Notes under the pieces: model-generated
The model's database searches: none
Told to the model about the DNA's origin: nothing
What the model saw: the letters and a program-made list of their open reading frames with translations, nothing else
Program-made: the position numbers and the translations under genes
DNA from: Thiopontia sp964344135
Lineage (GTDB): Bacteria; Pseudomonadota; Gammaproteobacteria; GCF-002020875
Direction of reading: 5' to 3'
DNA: 12,410 bases
Assembly (NCBI GenBank): GCA_964344135.1
Contig: CAYFMF010000048.1
Span: 1 to 12,410 of the forward strand
Part shown: positions 1-5,746 of the stretch, piece by piece
Layout of the letters: every line of letters begins with the position of its first letter
Position numbering within the stretch: position 1 is the stretch's first letter

Positions 1-3
1 GTG

Positions 4-9
4 TATAAT
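4..9 (+). promoter_or_regulatory. Candidate -10 element of the HU gene
   Basis: TATAAT, a perfect sigma-70 -10 match, lies 38 bases before the HU start codon. The -35 region is outside the window, so the promoter cannot be confirmed. The implied transcript would start near base 16 and include the Shine-Dalgarno-like AGGA just before the ATG at 48. Confidence 0.45.
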
Positions 10-47
10 CGGAGATCTTTTCAACCAATAGTAATGAGGACGGGTAT

Positions 48-323
48 ATGAACAAGGGAGAGTTGGTGACACTGGTGGCGGCAAAGACGGGTGTATCGCA
101 GAAGGATACAAAGGCCGTGATGAATGCGCTGGTTGAGGTGGTTGGTGATGTCCTGCAGGGTGGTGACACGGCGCAGATTGCGGGTTTTGGAACCTTCAAG
201 GTCTCCGAGCGTGCTGCAAGAATGGGGCGCAACCCCAAGACCGGCGAGTCCATCCAGATTGCTGCGTCACGCTCCCCCTCCTTCAAGGCGGGCAAGGCGC
301 TCAAGGAGAAGGTAAACGGATAG
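48..323 (+). CDS. hup: HU-type DNA-binding protein
   Basis: A 91-residue histone-like protein of the HU/IHF family (usual length about 90). These proteins bind DNA as dimers, bend it and compact the nucleoid. The sequence starts with the family's typical N-terminus (MNKGELV). It has the GFGTF turn around residues 46-50 and the DNA-gripping arm with RNPKTGE around residues 61-67, whose proline intercalates between base pairs. It ends in a lysine-rich helix. The ATG is preceded by AGGA at good spacing. HU is preferred over an IHF subunit because of its overall resemblance to HU-beta, but this was judged by eye. It stands alone, with its own terminator directly downstream, and appears unrelated to the neighbouring respiratory genes. 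Confidence 0.96.
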   Translation: MNKGELVTLVAAKTGVSQKDTKAVMNALVEVVGDVLQGGDTAQIAGFGTFKVSERAARMGRNPKTGESIQIAASRSPSFKAGKALKEKVNG

Positions 324-350
324 AGCGGCTGTCTGTTGCGGAATCCGAAG

Positions 351-380
351 AGGCGGCACTGAGGTGTCGCCTTTTTTGTT
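351..380 (+). terminator. Rho-independent terminator of the HU gene
   Basis: A 9-bp stem (351-359 with 364-372, one G-T pair) encloses the loop TGAG. It is followed by six T residues and GTTTG, 28 bases after the HU stop codon. It points rightwards and fits termination of HU. Confidence 0.88.
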
Positions 381-402
381 TGGGGCTCTCCCTGTCTCAA
401 AC

Positions 403-439
403 AAAAAAACCGGTGCACGGCTTCGATACGTGCACCGGT
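403..439 (-). terminator. Rho-independent terminator, minus strand
   Basis: A perfect 11-bp stem, ACCGGTGCACG (409-419) with its complement (429-439), has a 9-base loop. On the plus strand it is preceded by seven A residues, so read on the minus strand it ends in TTTTTTT. It lies 24 bases after the stop codon of the 35-codon minus-strand gene, which supports that short gene being transcribed. It faces the HU terminator back to back. Confidence 0.88.
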
Positions 440-462
440 CAGAGGGGAGGCTCTAACCGCAG

Positions 463-570
463 CTAGTTTACAAGGAAGACAAACAGCAGCATGAAACCGA
501 TCACAATGAACCCTTCGCCCAAGGGATCCATTATGAAGTCAAGCAGCCTGTTTTTGATCTTCTTTATCAA
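463..570 (-). CDS. 35-residue single-helix membrane peptide
   Basis: A short gene with the TTG start codon at 570-568, preceded by GGAGG six bases upstream, an excellent Shine-Dalgarno. An in-frame TAA lies ten codons upstream with no other usual start codon between, so TTG must be the start if the frame is used. The peptide has a basic N-terminus (IKKIKNR), a short DPLGEG turn, and a hydrophobic helix over roughly residues 20-34 ending in VFLVN. That matches a small inner-membrane protein with the C-terminus in the membrane or periplasm. A strong intrinsic terminator follows. No family is recognised. It may share a transcript with the exported repeat protein upstream at 734-1021, or use a promoter near 670-675. 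Confidence 0.68.
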   Translation of the reverse strand: MIKKIKNRLLDFIMDPLGEGFIVIGFMLLFVFLVN

Positions 571-611
571 CTGGTGCCTCCAATAACCAACAACATTTTA
601 GAATCTGAACA

Positions 612-655
612 GGTGCCGGGAGGATTTGAGGAGGAGGGAATAACCCCCCGGCACC
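612..655. other. Long inverted repeat in the leader of the 35-codon gene
   Basis: GGTGCCGGGAGG (612-623) pairs with CCCCCCGGCACC (644-655), giving 12 positions with one mismatch and a 20-base loop. Neither side has a T-run, so it is not a standard terminator. It lies between the exported repeat protein and the 35-residue peptide on the minus strand. It could be a processing, stability or attenuation structure of that transcript. Confidence 0.55.
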
Positions 656-696
656 GGTTCATGGGTTACAGCATAATGGGCAACTGTTACATCTGA

Positions 697-723
697 ATTT
701 CAGAACGTTTCAGTACTGTTTCT
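697..723. promoter_or_regulatory. Tandem OmpR-like half-sites, left copy
   Basis: Three TTTC half-sites lie in tandem: ATTTCA at 697, GTTTCA at 707 and GTTTCT at 718, spaced 10 and 11 bases apart. On the minus strand they read GAAAC/TGAAAC, like the core of E. coli OmpR boxes. A GTTACA pair lies further left at 665 and 685. A candidate minus-strand -10 (TATGCT, plus positions 670-675) would put the half-sites about 34-60 bases upstream of a transcript leading into the 35-codon gene. The assignment to the neighbouring OmpR-like regulator is inference. Confidence 0.45.
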
Positions 724-733
724 GTCTCGATGA

Positions 734-1021
734 TTATTGCCAGGCGTAGCCGATCTCAGCCAGATAATCCTCCGGTGGATAGCTGTTATCGATATGGTTG
801 GCACTGATCCCCTCGGAAGACCAGTTATAGCCACTGTCATTCAGTTCCTGTTCGGAGAGGAGGATCTCGGGCAGGCTTCTCTCTGCGCCAACAAAGTTAT
901 CGACAGGGCCCTCTGCAGGCCAGTTGAATCCACTCTCATTCAGGTTGAAGCCACTGGAGGCAAGCGCGGAGCCAGAGAGCAATAGCGCACCGGCGGTTGA
1001 TATGATAGTTTTGATATTCAT
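734..1021 (-). CDS. Small exported protein with GFNW/GYNW repeats
   Basis: A 95-residue protein of no family that I recognise. Residues 1-21 form a Sec signal peptide: Lys4, a hydrophobic core, and an A-L-A site before SS. The mature part of about 74 residues is acidic and carries a degenerate repeat. LNESGFNWPAEG (27-38) recurs as LNDSGYNWSSEG (60-71), and a shortened LAEIGYAWQ closes the protein (87-95). There are no cysteines and no membrane helix after the signal. The start is supported by AGGA about nine bases upstream of the ATG. It is divergent from the OmpR-like regulator gene and shares its upstream region, which contains TTTC half-sites, so regulation by that system is plausible. 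A periplasmic or secreted location is inferred. Confidence 0.82.
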   Translation of the reverse strand: MNIKTIISTAGALLLSGSALASSGFNLNESGFNWPAEGPVDNFVGAERSLPEILLSEQELNDSGYNWSSEGISANHIDNSYPPEDYLAEIGYAWQ

Positions 1022-1082
1022 GATAATGTTTCCTGTGTTTACTAATGTTGGGGACAGTGTATCGATCTCCTGTTGCAGCAGG

Positions 1083-1109
1083 ATTTCCTGCGTATTTCAA
1101 ACTATTTCA
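1083..1109. promoter_or_regulatory. Tandem OmpR-like half-sites upstream of the two-component operon
   Basis: ATTTCC at 1083, ATTTCA at 1094 and ATTTCA at 1104 are spaced 11 and 10 bases apart. They lie just before a candidate -10 TATTAT (1116-1121) of the response-regulator gene and upstream of the divergent exported-protein gene. The arrangement fits autoregulation by an OmpR-family dimer binding two adjacent helical turns, but binding is not shown. Confidence 0.4.
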
Positions 1110-1153
1110 GTCAGGTATTATTGTTAACCGGCTGATATCCAAGGTGTTTACTG

Positions 1154-1849
1154 ATGAGTGATCAAAAGAAGATCCTGATTGTCGATGATGACAAAAAGCT
1201 GAGAGAGCTTCTGGCGCGCTATCTGAAAGAGCAGGGGTATCAGGTTGATGCCGCCGGGGATGGCAAGGAGATGGATCGGATGCTGCCCCGCTCTGCTCCG
1301 GACCTGATTGTGCTGGATCTGATGATGCCGGGTGAGGATGGACTCTCGATTGCGCGTCGGCTTCGTGCCGAGGGTGAGATTCCCATTATTATCCTCAGTG
1401 CCAAGGGGGAGGAGGTGGACCGCATTGTGGGGCTGGAGATGGGGGCCGATGATTACCTCTCAAAACCCTTCAACCCGAGGGAGCTGCTGGCACGGATCAA
1501 CTCGGTACTGCGACGTGCCGAGCAGAAGGGGAGTCAGCAACGGAACGTTATCATTTTTGATGATTACCGAATGGACCTGGAGAGCTACTCATTGACCCAT
1601 AATGGTGAACCGGTCGAGTTGACCAGTGGTGAATTTGAGCTGCTGCGTCATCTGGCAGAGCATCCAAATCACGTGATGAGCCGGGACCACCTGCTGGATC
1701 TGCTTGATAGCGGGATGGAGGAGGCCTTTGATCGCAGTATTGATGTGCGGATTACAAGGATTCGCAAGAAGATTGAACAGGACCCACACCACCCACGCTT
1801 TATCAAGACTGTGCGCGGTGTCGGTTACCTCTTCTCAACCGAGGGGTAG
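1154..1849 (+). CDS. ompR: OmpR-like response regulator
   Basis: A 231-residue response regulator of the OmpR/PhoB class. The receiver domain spans about residues 5-120. It has the acidic pocket D11-D13, phospho-acceptor Asp55 (in VLDLMMPGEDG), Ser82 at the switch Ser/Thr position, and Lys104 (in SKPFNPREL). The winged-helix domain covers about 132-228, ending with the recognition segment and RGVGYLF. Stretches such as MMPGEDGLS, AKGEEVDRIVGLE and KPFNPRELLARI are close to E. coli OmpR, so it is an OmpR-type regulator rather than just a family member. It probably acts as a DNA-binding transcription factor phosphorylated by the kinase gene that starts eight bases after its stop codon. Candidate binding sites are listed separately. 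Which genes it controls in this organism is unknown. Confidence 0.95.
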   Translation: MSDQKKILIVDDDKKLRELLARYLKEQGYQVDAAGDGKEMDRMLPRSAPDLIVLDLMMPGEDGLSIARRLRAEGEIPIIILSAKGEEVDRIVGLEMGADDYLSKPFNPRELLARINSVLRRAEQKGSQQRNVIIFDDYRMDLESYSLTHNGEPVELTSGEFELLRHLAEHPNHVMSRDHLLDLLDSGMEEAFDRSIDVRITRIRKKIEQDPHHPRFIKTVRGVGYLFSTEG

Positions 1850-1857
1850 TCTCTCCG

Positions 1858-3231
1858 GTGAGTCACACACTCAGACTTCCAAAAAGCATCTACAGTCGCA
1901 CCCTGGTGCTGGTTGGTCTGGTCACCTTTCTCCTCCAGATTCTCACCTTTGTGATCTTTTTCCGGCAGATGGTGCTGCCCAATGTGCAGGTTCAGGTAGA
2001 GCAGTTTGTCGATGGATTGGAGCTGGTCACCCAGTATCCCGACCTGCTGCGAGAGCCAGAGCAGGTGAGGTGGGGTGGCGCTGAACCTGAAGGTGAGGAT
2101 GAGTTCTCCGGCTTTATCAGCCCCCCGCGAGGGCTTGAGGTCAAGCCTGCCAGCTGGAGAATTCCATTCTGGAGTTTTGTTGATGATGAGCTGGAGTATC
2201 GCTTTGGGGAACCGATTACCATGTGGCAGAGCCACCTGGATCAAACCAACCACCCGCATGACCACTACTGGCTGGATCTGCCACTACAGGGCAGTCTGGA
2301 GGCTGGGGAGGGGGCCGAGGAGATCAAGACGATCCGGGTTGGGTTCTCTGCAGATCGTGAGGGGTGCCTGGACCCCCCGGTTCTGTTCCTGGTTCTGGTC
2401 ATGGTGGTCACGATTACCCTGATCTCGGTCTACTTCCTGACACGCTGGCTTGTGCAGCCGATCAATGAGCTGAGGGGGGCGGTGGGTGAGATGGGTATGG
2501 GTGAGTATCCAGACCCGCTTCCGGAGAAGGGGCCAACGGAGTTCCTCTCGCTGGTGACCCTCTTCAACTGGATGGTAGGGAATATCAAGAGGATGGTAGA
2601 GAACCGCTCCACCATGCTGGCCGGCCTCTCTCACGATCTCAAGACGCCACTGGCGCGGATGCGACTCAGTACCGAGATGCTCTCCAGAGAGCAGGACCCG
2701 GATCTGGTGGAGGGTATTGAGGAGGACCTCGATGTGATGGATGTGATGGTTGAGGATGCCCTTGAGTTTGCCCGTGGAGGCAGGAAGGGGAGAGAGGAGG
2801 AGATCGACCTCAATGATGTGATTGATGAGGTTGTGGAGCGCAAGCGGCGTGGCGGCATGGTGGTCAACTGGATCAGGGGCTCCCTACCCTGTGTCCGGGT
2901 GGTTGACCCATCGGCACTGCACCGAATCCTCTCCAACTATCTTGAAAATGCAGTGCGCTACGGGGGCGGGAAGATACCGGATGTGCAGCTGCATTGTGGA
3001 TACGATGGGGTGTTTATTGTGGTGCTGGATCGGGGAGTCGGGATTCCAGAGGAGGATCTGGAGAGGGTTTTTGACCCCTTTTTCCGCTCGGAAAAATCAC
3101 GCTCCAGAGAGCAGGGGGGCAGTGGTCTGGGGCTGGCAATTGTGAGGAACCTTGCGGAGGTCAATGGCTGGAAGGCTGAGCTGAAGAATCGGCCCGGTGG
3201 AGGGGCGATCGCCTCGCTGCGCTTTCCCTGA
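1858..3231 (+). CDS. envZ: EnvZ-like sensor histidine kinase
   Basis: A 457-residue inner-membrane sensor kinase, the partner of the OmpR-like regulator. The chosen start is GTG at 1858, eight bases after the regulator's stop, with GAGGGG about 12 bases upstream. Membrane helices lie at about 14-36 and 173-195 and bracket a periplasmic domain of about 135 residues. This domain is rich in Trp and contains a His cluster (H126, H132, H134, H136). A HAMP domain follows (about 196-250). The DHp helix carries the phosphorylated His259 in SHDLKTPLAR. The ATP-binding domain shows the N box (NYLENAVRYG, Asn364), G1 (DRGVGI), the F box (FDPFFR) and G2 (GSGLGL). Order and motifs match E. coli EnvZ. The signal sensed is unknown. 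The His cluster could bind a metal, but that is speculation. Confidence 0.93.
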   Translation: MSHTLRLPKSIYSRTLVLVGLVTFLLQILTFVIFFRQMVLPNVQVQVEQFVDGLELVTQYPDLLREPEQVRWGGAEPEGEDEFSGFISPPRGLEVKPASWRIPFWSFVDDELEYRFGEPITMWQSHLDQTNHPHDHYWLDLPLQGSLEAGEGAEEIKTIRVGFSADREGCLDPPVLFLVLVMVVTITLISVYFLTRWLVQPINELRGAVGEMGMGEYPDPLPEKGPTEFLSLVTLFNWMVGNIKRMVENRSTMLAGLSHDLKTPLARMRLSTEMLSREQDPDLVEGIEEDLDVMDVMVEDALEFARGGRKGREEEIDLNDVIDEVVERKRRGGMVVNWIRGSLPCVRVVDPSALHRILSNYLENAVRYGGGKIPDVQLHCGYDGVFIVVLDRGVGIPEEDLERVFDPFFRSEKSRSREQGGSGLGLAIVRNLAEVNGWKAELKNRPGGGAIASLRFP

Positions 3232-3250
3232 GACAACGACGCCTCTCAGG
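3227..3250. repeat. Inverted repeat spanning two converging stop codons
   Basis: CCTGAGA (3227-3233) and TCTCAGG (3244-3250) form a perfect 7-bp dyad with a 10-base loop. Each arm contains the TGA stop codon of one of the two convergent genes, the sensor kinase and the antiporter, which are only 14 bases apart. No T-run is present, so it would be at best a weak bidirectional terminator. Confidence 0.5.
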
Positions 3251-4706
3251 TCGCCTCGGCTCGAGCCAGGCTCCACTTCAGCAGTGGGGGGGCAATCAGC
3301 GATGTGATGATGGCCATCATCACCAATGCCGAGAAGAGCGAGGGGTTGAGGATCCCGAGCCCCTTGCCTACAGCAGCCAGGATCAGTGCAACCTCACCCC
3401 GGGGCACCATGCCTGCGCCGATGGCGAGTCTTGGCAGCCCACCTTTTGCACCAAGGCCACTGAGCAGCTTGCCGGCAATTGCCACCAGAGTCAGTACGGT
3501 GGCAAGAATCATGATCTCCTGGTCGAGAAAGAGCTCCAGCTTGACCTGCATCCCCATCACTACAAAGAAGATCGGTGCAAGGATCGCCTCAAAGGGTCGG
3601 ATCTGCTCCTTCACCTCATAATCAAGCCTGCACTCCGGGTGTGATGGATCACACCCCTGTTTCCAGTAGGTAAACTCCTTGTTGCTGAGGATCAGGCCAG
3701 CCGCAAAGGCACCGACAATGGCGGAGAGGCCAACAAAGTCTGCCAGCCAGGAGAGGCTGGTCAATAACAGGAAGGAGACAAACAGCTCCGCCTCCCAGAG
3801 CTTGAAGTGGTGAAGATGTCTGACGGTAAACTGGATAACCCTGGGCACCAGCAGATAGATCGATGTCAGAAACATGATAGCCTGCAGGATTGAATAGCTG
3901 ATGCTCACCAGATCAATGGCACCGCGGAAGATGATATCAATACCAATGGCCATCAGTATCAGCCCCAGCACATCATCAATTACGGCCGCACCCAGTACCA
4001 CGCGGGAGACCTCGCTGTTGTCCCGGTTCAACTCATGAAAGAGACGTGCGGTGATGCCGATGCTGGTTGCACAGAGGGTGATTGCAACCATCAGGCTGGC
4101 AGACCAGTCGGAGTGTGGGGCGAGCAGCTCCATGGCACCGATGCCAAGGAAAAATGGCGCAACGACGCCGATGATGGCTACCCGTGTTGCCGAGCCTGCG
4201 GCGGTGCGCAGCTCCCCGGCAGAGGACTCCAGCCCAACGGCAAACAGCAGGAACAGCAGCCCAAGCCGTGAGAAGCTGTCAATCACCTGAATGGCATCGG
4301 TAATCGTTCCGCCCTGTGGACTGGTGAGGATCGGCAGCAGTTCACGCGCCAGCTCATCTCCAACACTGTGCTGAAGTGCCTGCTGAAGCGTAACACCCCC
4401 CTCCAGCGAGAGGTTGATGGCGTTGAAGACGGCCGTTGATTCACGCAGCACAGAGATCAGGTCGCTACCGATCCAGTAGCCAATATTGCCAATGGTCATC
4501 CCCAGTGCCAGCTCCCCCAGTACGCAGGGTTGATTCAGCTGCCTTGCAATTTGGCGTGCCAGCAGGGCAAGGATGGTGATGATGGTCAGGGCAAGCAGGA
4601 TGGGTGCAACGGGATCACCGTGGGTTGTCGCATGCTCTCCCCAGCCGGAAAATGAGGCCAGCAGCAGAAGGGTCAGGACAGCAAAGAGTGATTTTTTATG
4701 GTTCAT
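3246..4706 (-). CDS. CPA2-family cation/proton antiporter (KefB/NapA-like), no RCK domain
   Basis: A 486-residue integral membrane protein of the monovalent cation:proton antiporter-2 family, which exchanges Na+ or K+ for protons across the inner membrane. Hydrophobic segments run through the whole protein. The core shows the family's paired aspartates D244-D245 in AAVIDDVLGLI. The late conserved segment is GMVPRGEVALI (R436, E438). The protein ends after the membrane domain, so the cytosolic TrkA-N/RCK gating domain of Kef channels is absent. The N-terminus looks signal-like. Loops at about 82-140 and 345-370 are unusually long, and the second carries Cys352 and Cys359. The start is ATG at 4706, with a poor Shine-Dalgarno. 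A 14-codon leader frame beginning at 4748 ends in TGA overlapping this ATG, so coupling is possible. Substrate cannot be told from sequence. Confidence 0.9.
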   Translation of the reverse strand: MNHKKSLFAVLTLLLLASFSGWGEHATTHGDPVAPILLALTIITILALLARQIARQLNQPCVLGELALGMTIGNIGYWIGSDLISVLRESTAVFNAINLSLEGGVTLQQALQHSVGDELARELLPILTSPQGGTITDAIQVIDSFSRLGLLFLLFAVGLESSAGELRTAAGSATRVAIIGVVAPFFLGIGAMELLAPHSDWSASLMVAITLCATSIGITARLFHELNRDNSEVSRVVLGAAVIDDVLGLILMAIGIDIIFRGAIDLVSISYSILQAIMFLTSIYLLVPRVIQFTVRHLHHFKLWEAELFVSFLLLTSLSWLADFVGLSAIVGAFAAGLILSNKEFTYWKQGCDPSHPECRLDYEVKEQIRPFEAILAPIFFVVMGMQVKLELFLDQEIMILATVLTLVAIAGKLLSGLGAKGGLPRLAIGAGMVPRGEVALILAAVGKGLGILNPSLFSALVMMAIITSLIAPPLLKWSLARAEAT

Positions 4707-4835
4707 GTTTGTGACACAGGGGATGGCCTCAAAGAACTCCGGTTCATGGTATCGCTAATTGTATGGTTCTACAATAACTGTCTGCTTTTCCTCTGATTTT
4801 TGCGGGGGTGTTTCATTTCTGCACGAGGCCTGATT

Positions 4836-4852
4836 GTTTCAGTATTGTTTCA
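4836..4852. promoter_or_regulatory. Tandem OmpR-like half-sites, antiporter/respiratory intergenic copy
   Basis: GTTTCA at 4836 and at 4847, exactly 11 bases apart, lie directly upstream of the FNR-type palindrome. Fifteen of 16 bases match the site at 707-722 (GTTTCAGTAYTGTTTC). ATTTCT at 4815, two turns upstream, may be an outlying half-site. Relative to the predicted respiratory transcription start near 4904 they cover about -68 to -52. They also lie upstream of the divergent antiporter gene. Confidence 0.45.
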
Positions 4853-4854
4853 AT

Positions 4855-4868
4855 TTGACCTAGGTCAA
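4855..4868 (+). promoter_or_regulatory. FNR/Dnr-type binding site
   Basis: TTGACCTAGGTCAA is a perfect 14-bp palindrome fitting the TTGA-N6-TCAA consensus of the CRP/FNR family (FNR, Anr, and the NO sensors Dnr/Nnr). Its centre is about 42 bases upstream of the start predicted from the -10 element at 4892-4897. That is the class II activator position. It implies induction of the downstream respiratory genes under low oxygen or nitric oxide. Which family member binds is not decided by sequence. Confidence 0.8.
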
Positions 4869-4891
4869 GCAACCCTTTGGTGTATGTGGTG

Positions 4892-4897
4892 TATAAC
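4892..4897 (+). promoter_or_regulatory. -10 element of the respiratory operon
   Basis: TATAAC, one mismatch from the consensus. With a start near 4904 the upstream palindrome centres at about -42. No good -35 hexamer is present, as expected for an activator-dependent promoter. Confidence 0.6.
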
Positions 4898-4960
4898 TCG
4901 CAATGCAAAAGTTTGAAATAGTCATTCAGCTGGCTTTGGGGTCCCCGCAAGGGAGATTTG

Positions 4961-5170
4961 ATGTGGCAGGCCAGCTCTAATTTTTACAACATCAGGGAGT
5001 ACCAACTAGTGGAAGAGCAGACAAACGAAGAGAGAGTACCCGCCATGCAGCGACTACTCGATAACCCATTTCTATTGTTATTCCTCGGGATAGCAACACC
5101 AACCGTTCTATACACCGTCTGGGGCATCATGGAGATCATCTCCATTCCCATGGCGGCGCCTTTAAAATAA
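4961..5170 (+). CDS. Short single-helix subunit, ba3 subunit IIa (CbaD)-like
   Basis: A small membrane protein of 69 residues if started at ATG 4961, which has AGGGAG five bases upstream. Alternatives are GTG at 5009 (53 residues) and ATG at 5045 (41 residues). The hydrophobic core LLLFLGIATPTVLYTVWGIMEII is retained with any start. One membrane helix lies near the C-terminus with a short tail. It precedes the CuA subunit by 18 bases. In Thermus the ba3 oxidase operon has the same order: a short one-helix subunit IIa, then subunit II, then subunit I. Position and topology therefore suggest an accessory subunit of the complex. Sequence likeness to the 34-residue Thermus protein is only faint, so the assignment rests on context. 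Confidence 0.68.
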   Translation: MWQASSNFYNIREYQLVEEQTNEERVPAMQRLLDNPFLLLFLGIATPTVLYTVWGIMEIISIPMAAPLK

Positions 5171-5188
5171 CCAGGAGGAGAGTCTGTC

Positions 5189-5731
5189 ATGAGTTCAATA
5201 CTTCCCCCAACGGAAACCATCTGGTGGAAAACGCCGGTTGATCGCTCTGAGGGTCTCTGGGTTGCGATCGCCCTTTTGTGGTGTCTGTTCATGTTTACGA
5301 TGATGCCGATCTGGCACATCTACGGTAACCAGAATCTCTCCAATGAGGCCTACAGGACTACGCCTGCAGATTTTCAGGCCAAGGTAGATGACATGGTCTC
5401 CAAACATGAGGTACGCAGGGAGACCCAGTGGAATGTGCCTGTTGTGGCGCCACCGGTTGGCAGTGATGTCTATATGCTGGGCAAGAAGTGGCAGTGGTAT
5501 CCAGCCCTGGAGCTGAAGAAGGGGGAGTCCTATCGACTCCACCTCTCCTCTATTGACTGGCAGCACGGTTTCTCGGTGCAGCCCATCAATGTCAATGCCC
5601 AGATTCTGCCTGGTTACGAGACCGTCATAACGATCACACCAAACCAGGCGGGTGAGTTTACAGTAATCTGTAATGAGTACTGTGGTATCGGTCATCACTT
5701 CATGACCAGCAACATTTACGTTACAGAATAG
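5189..5731 (+). CDS. CuA-containing subunit II of a B-family heme-copper oxidoreductase (NorS-like)
   Basis: A 180-residue electron-entry subunit, of the short ba3 size (Thermus subunit II is 168). One N-terminal membrane helix (about 22-42) anchors a cupredoxin domain on the periplasmic side. All binuclear CuA ligands are visible: His126 (in DWQHGFS), Cys161, Glu163 (backbone position), Cys165, His169 and Met172 in CNEYCGIGHHFM. The 35-residue distance from His126 to Cys161 equals that in Thermus ba3. Glu21 lies where Thermus has Glu15, the entrance of the K-channel. GGAGGAG precedes the ATG. It takes electrons from a soluble carrier, probably a cytochrome c or cupredoxin not encoded here, and passes them to subunit I, encoded 15 bases downstream. 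NorS of sNOR-type NO reductases has this same build. Confidence 0.93.
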   Translation: MSSILPPTETIWWKTPVDRSEGLWVAIALLWCLFMFTMMPIWHIYGNQNLSNEAYRTTPADFQAKVDDMVSKHEVRRETQWNVPVVAPPVGSDVYMLGKKWQWYPALELKKGESYRLHLSSIDWQHGFSVQPINVNAQILPGYETVITITPNQAGEFTVICNEYCGIGHHFMTSNIYVTE

Positions 5732-5746
5732 AAGGGGTAAGAAAAA

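Noticed and set aside
1825..2265. Long minus-strand frame (146 codons) over the start of the sensor kinase
   Set aside because: It lies opposite a well-supported kinase gene and has no recognisable domain; typical antisense shadow of GC-rich coding sequence.
3246..4706. Glutathione-gated Kef potassium channel
   Set aside because: The membrane domain is related, but the C-terminal TrkA-N/RCK regulatory domain is absent, so only a generic CPA2 antiporter call is justified.
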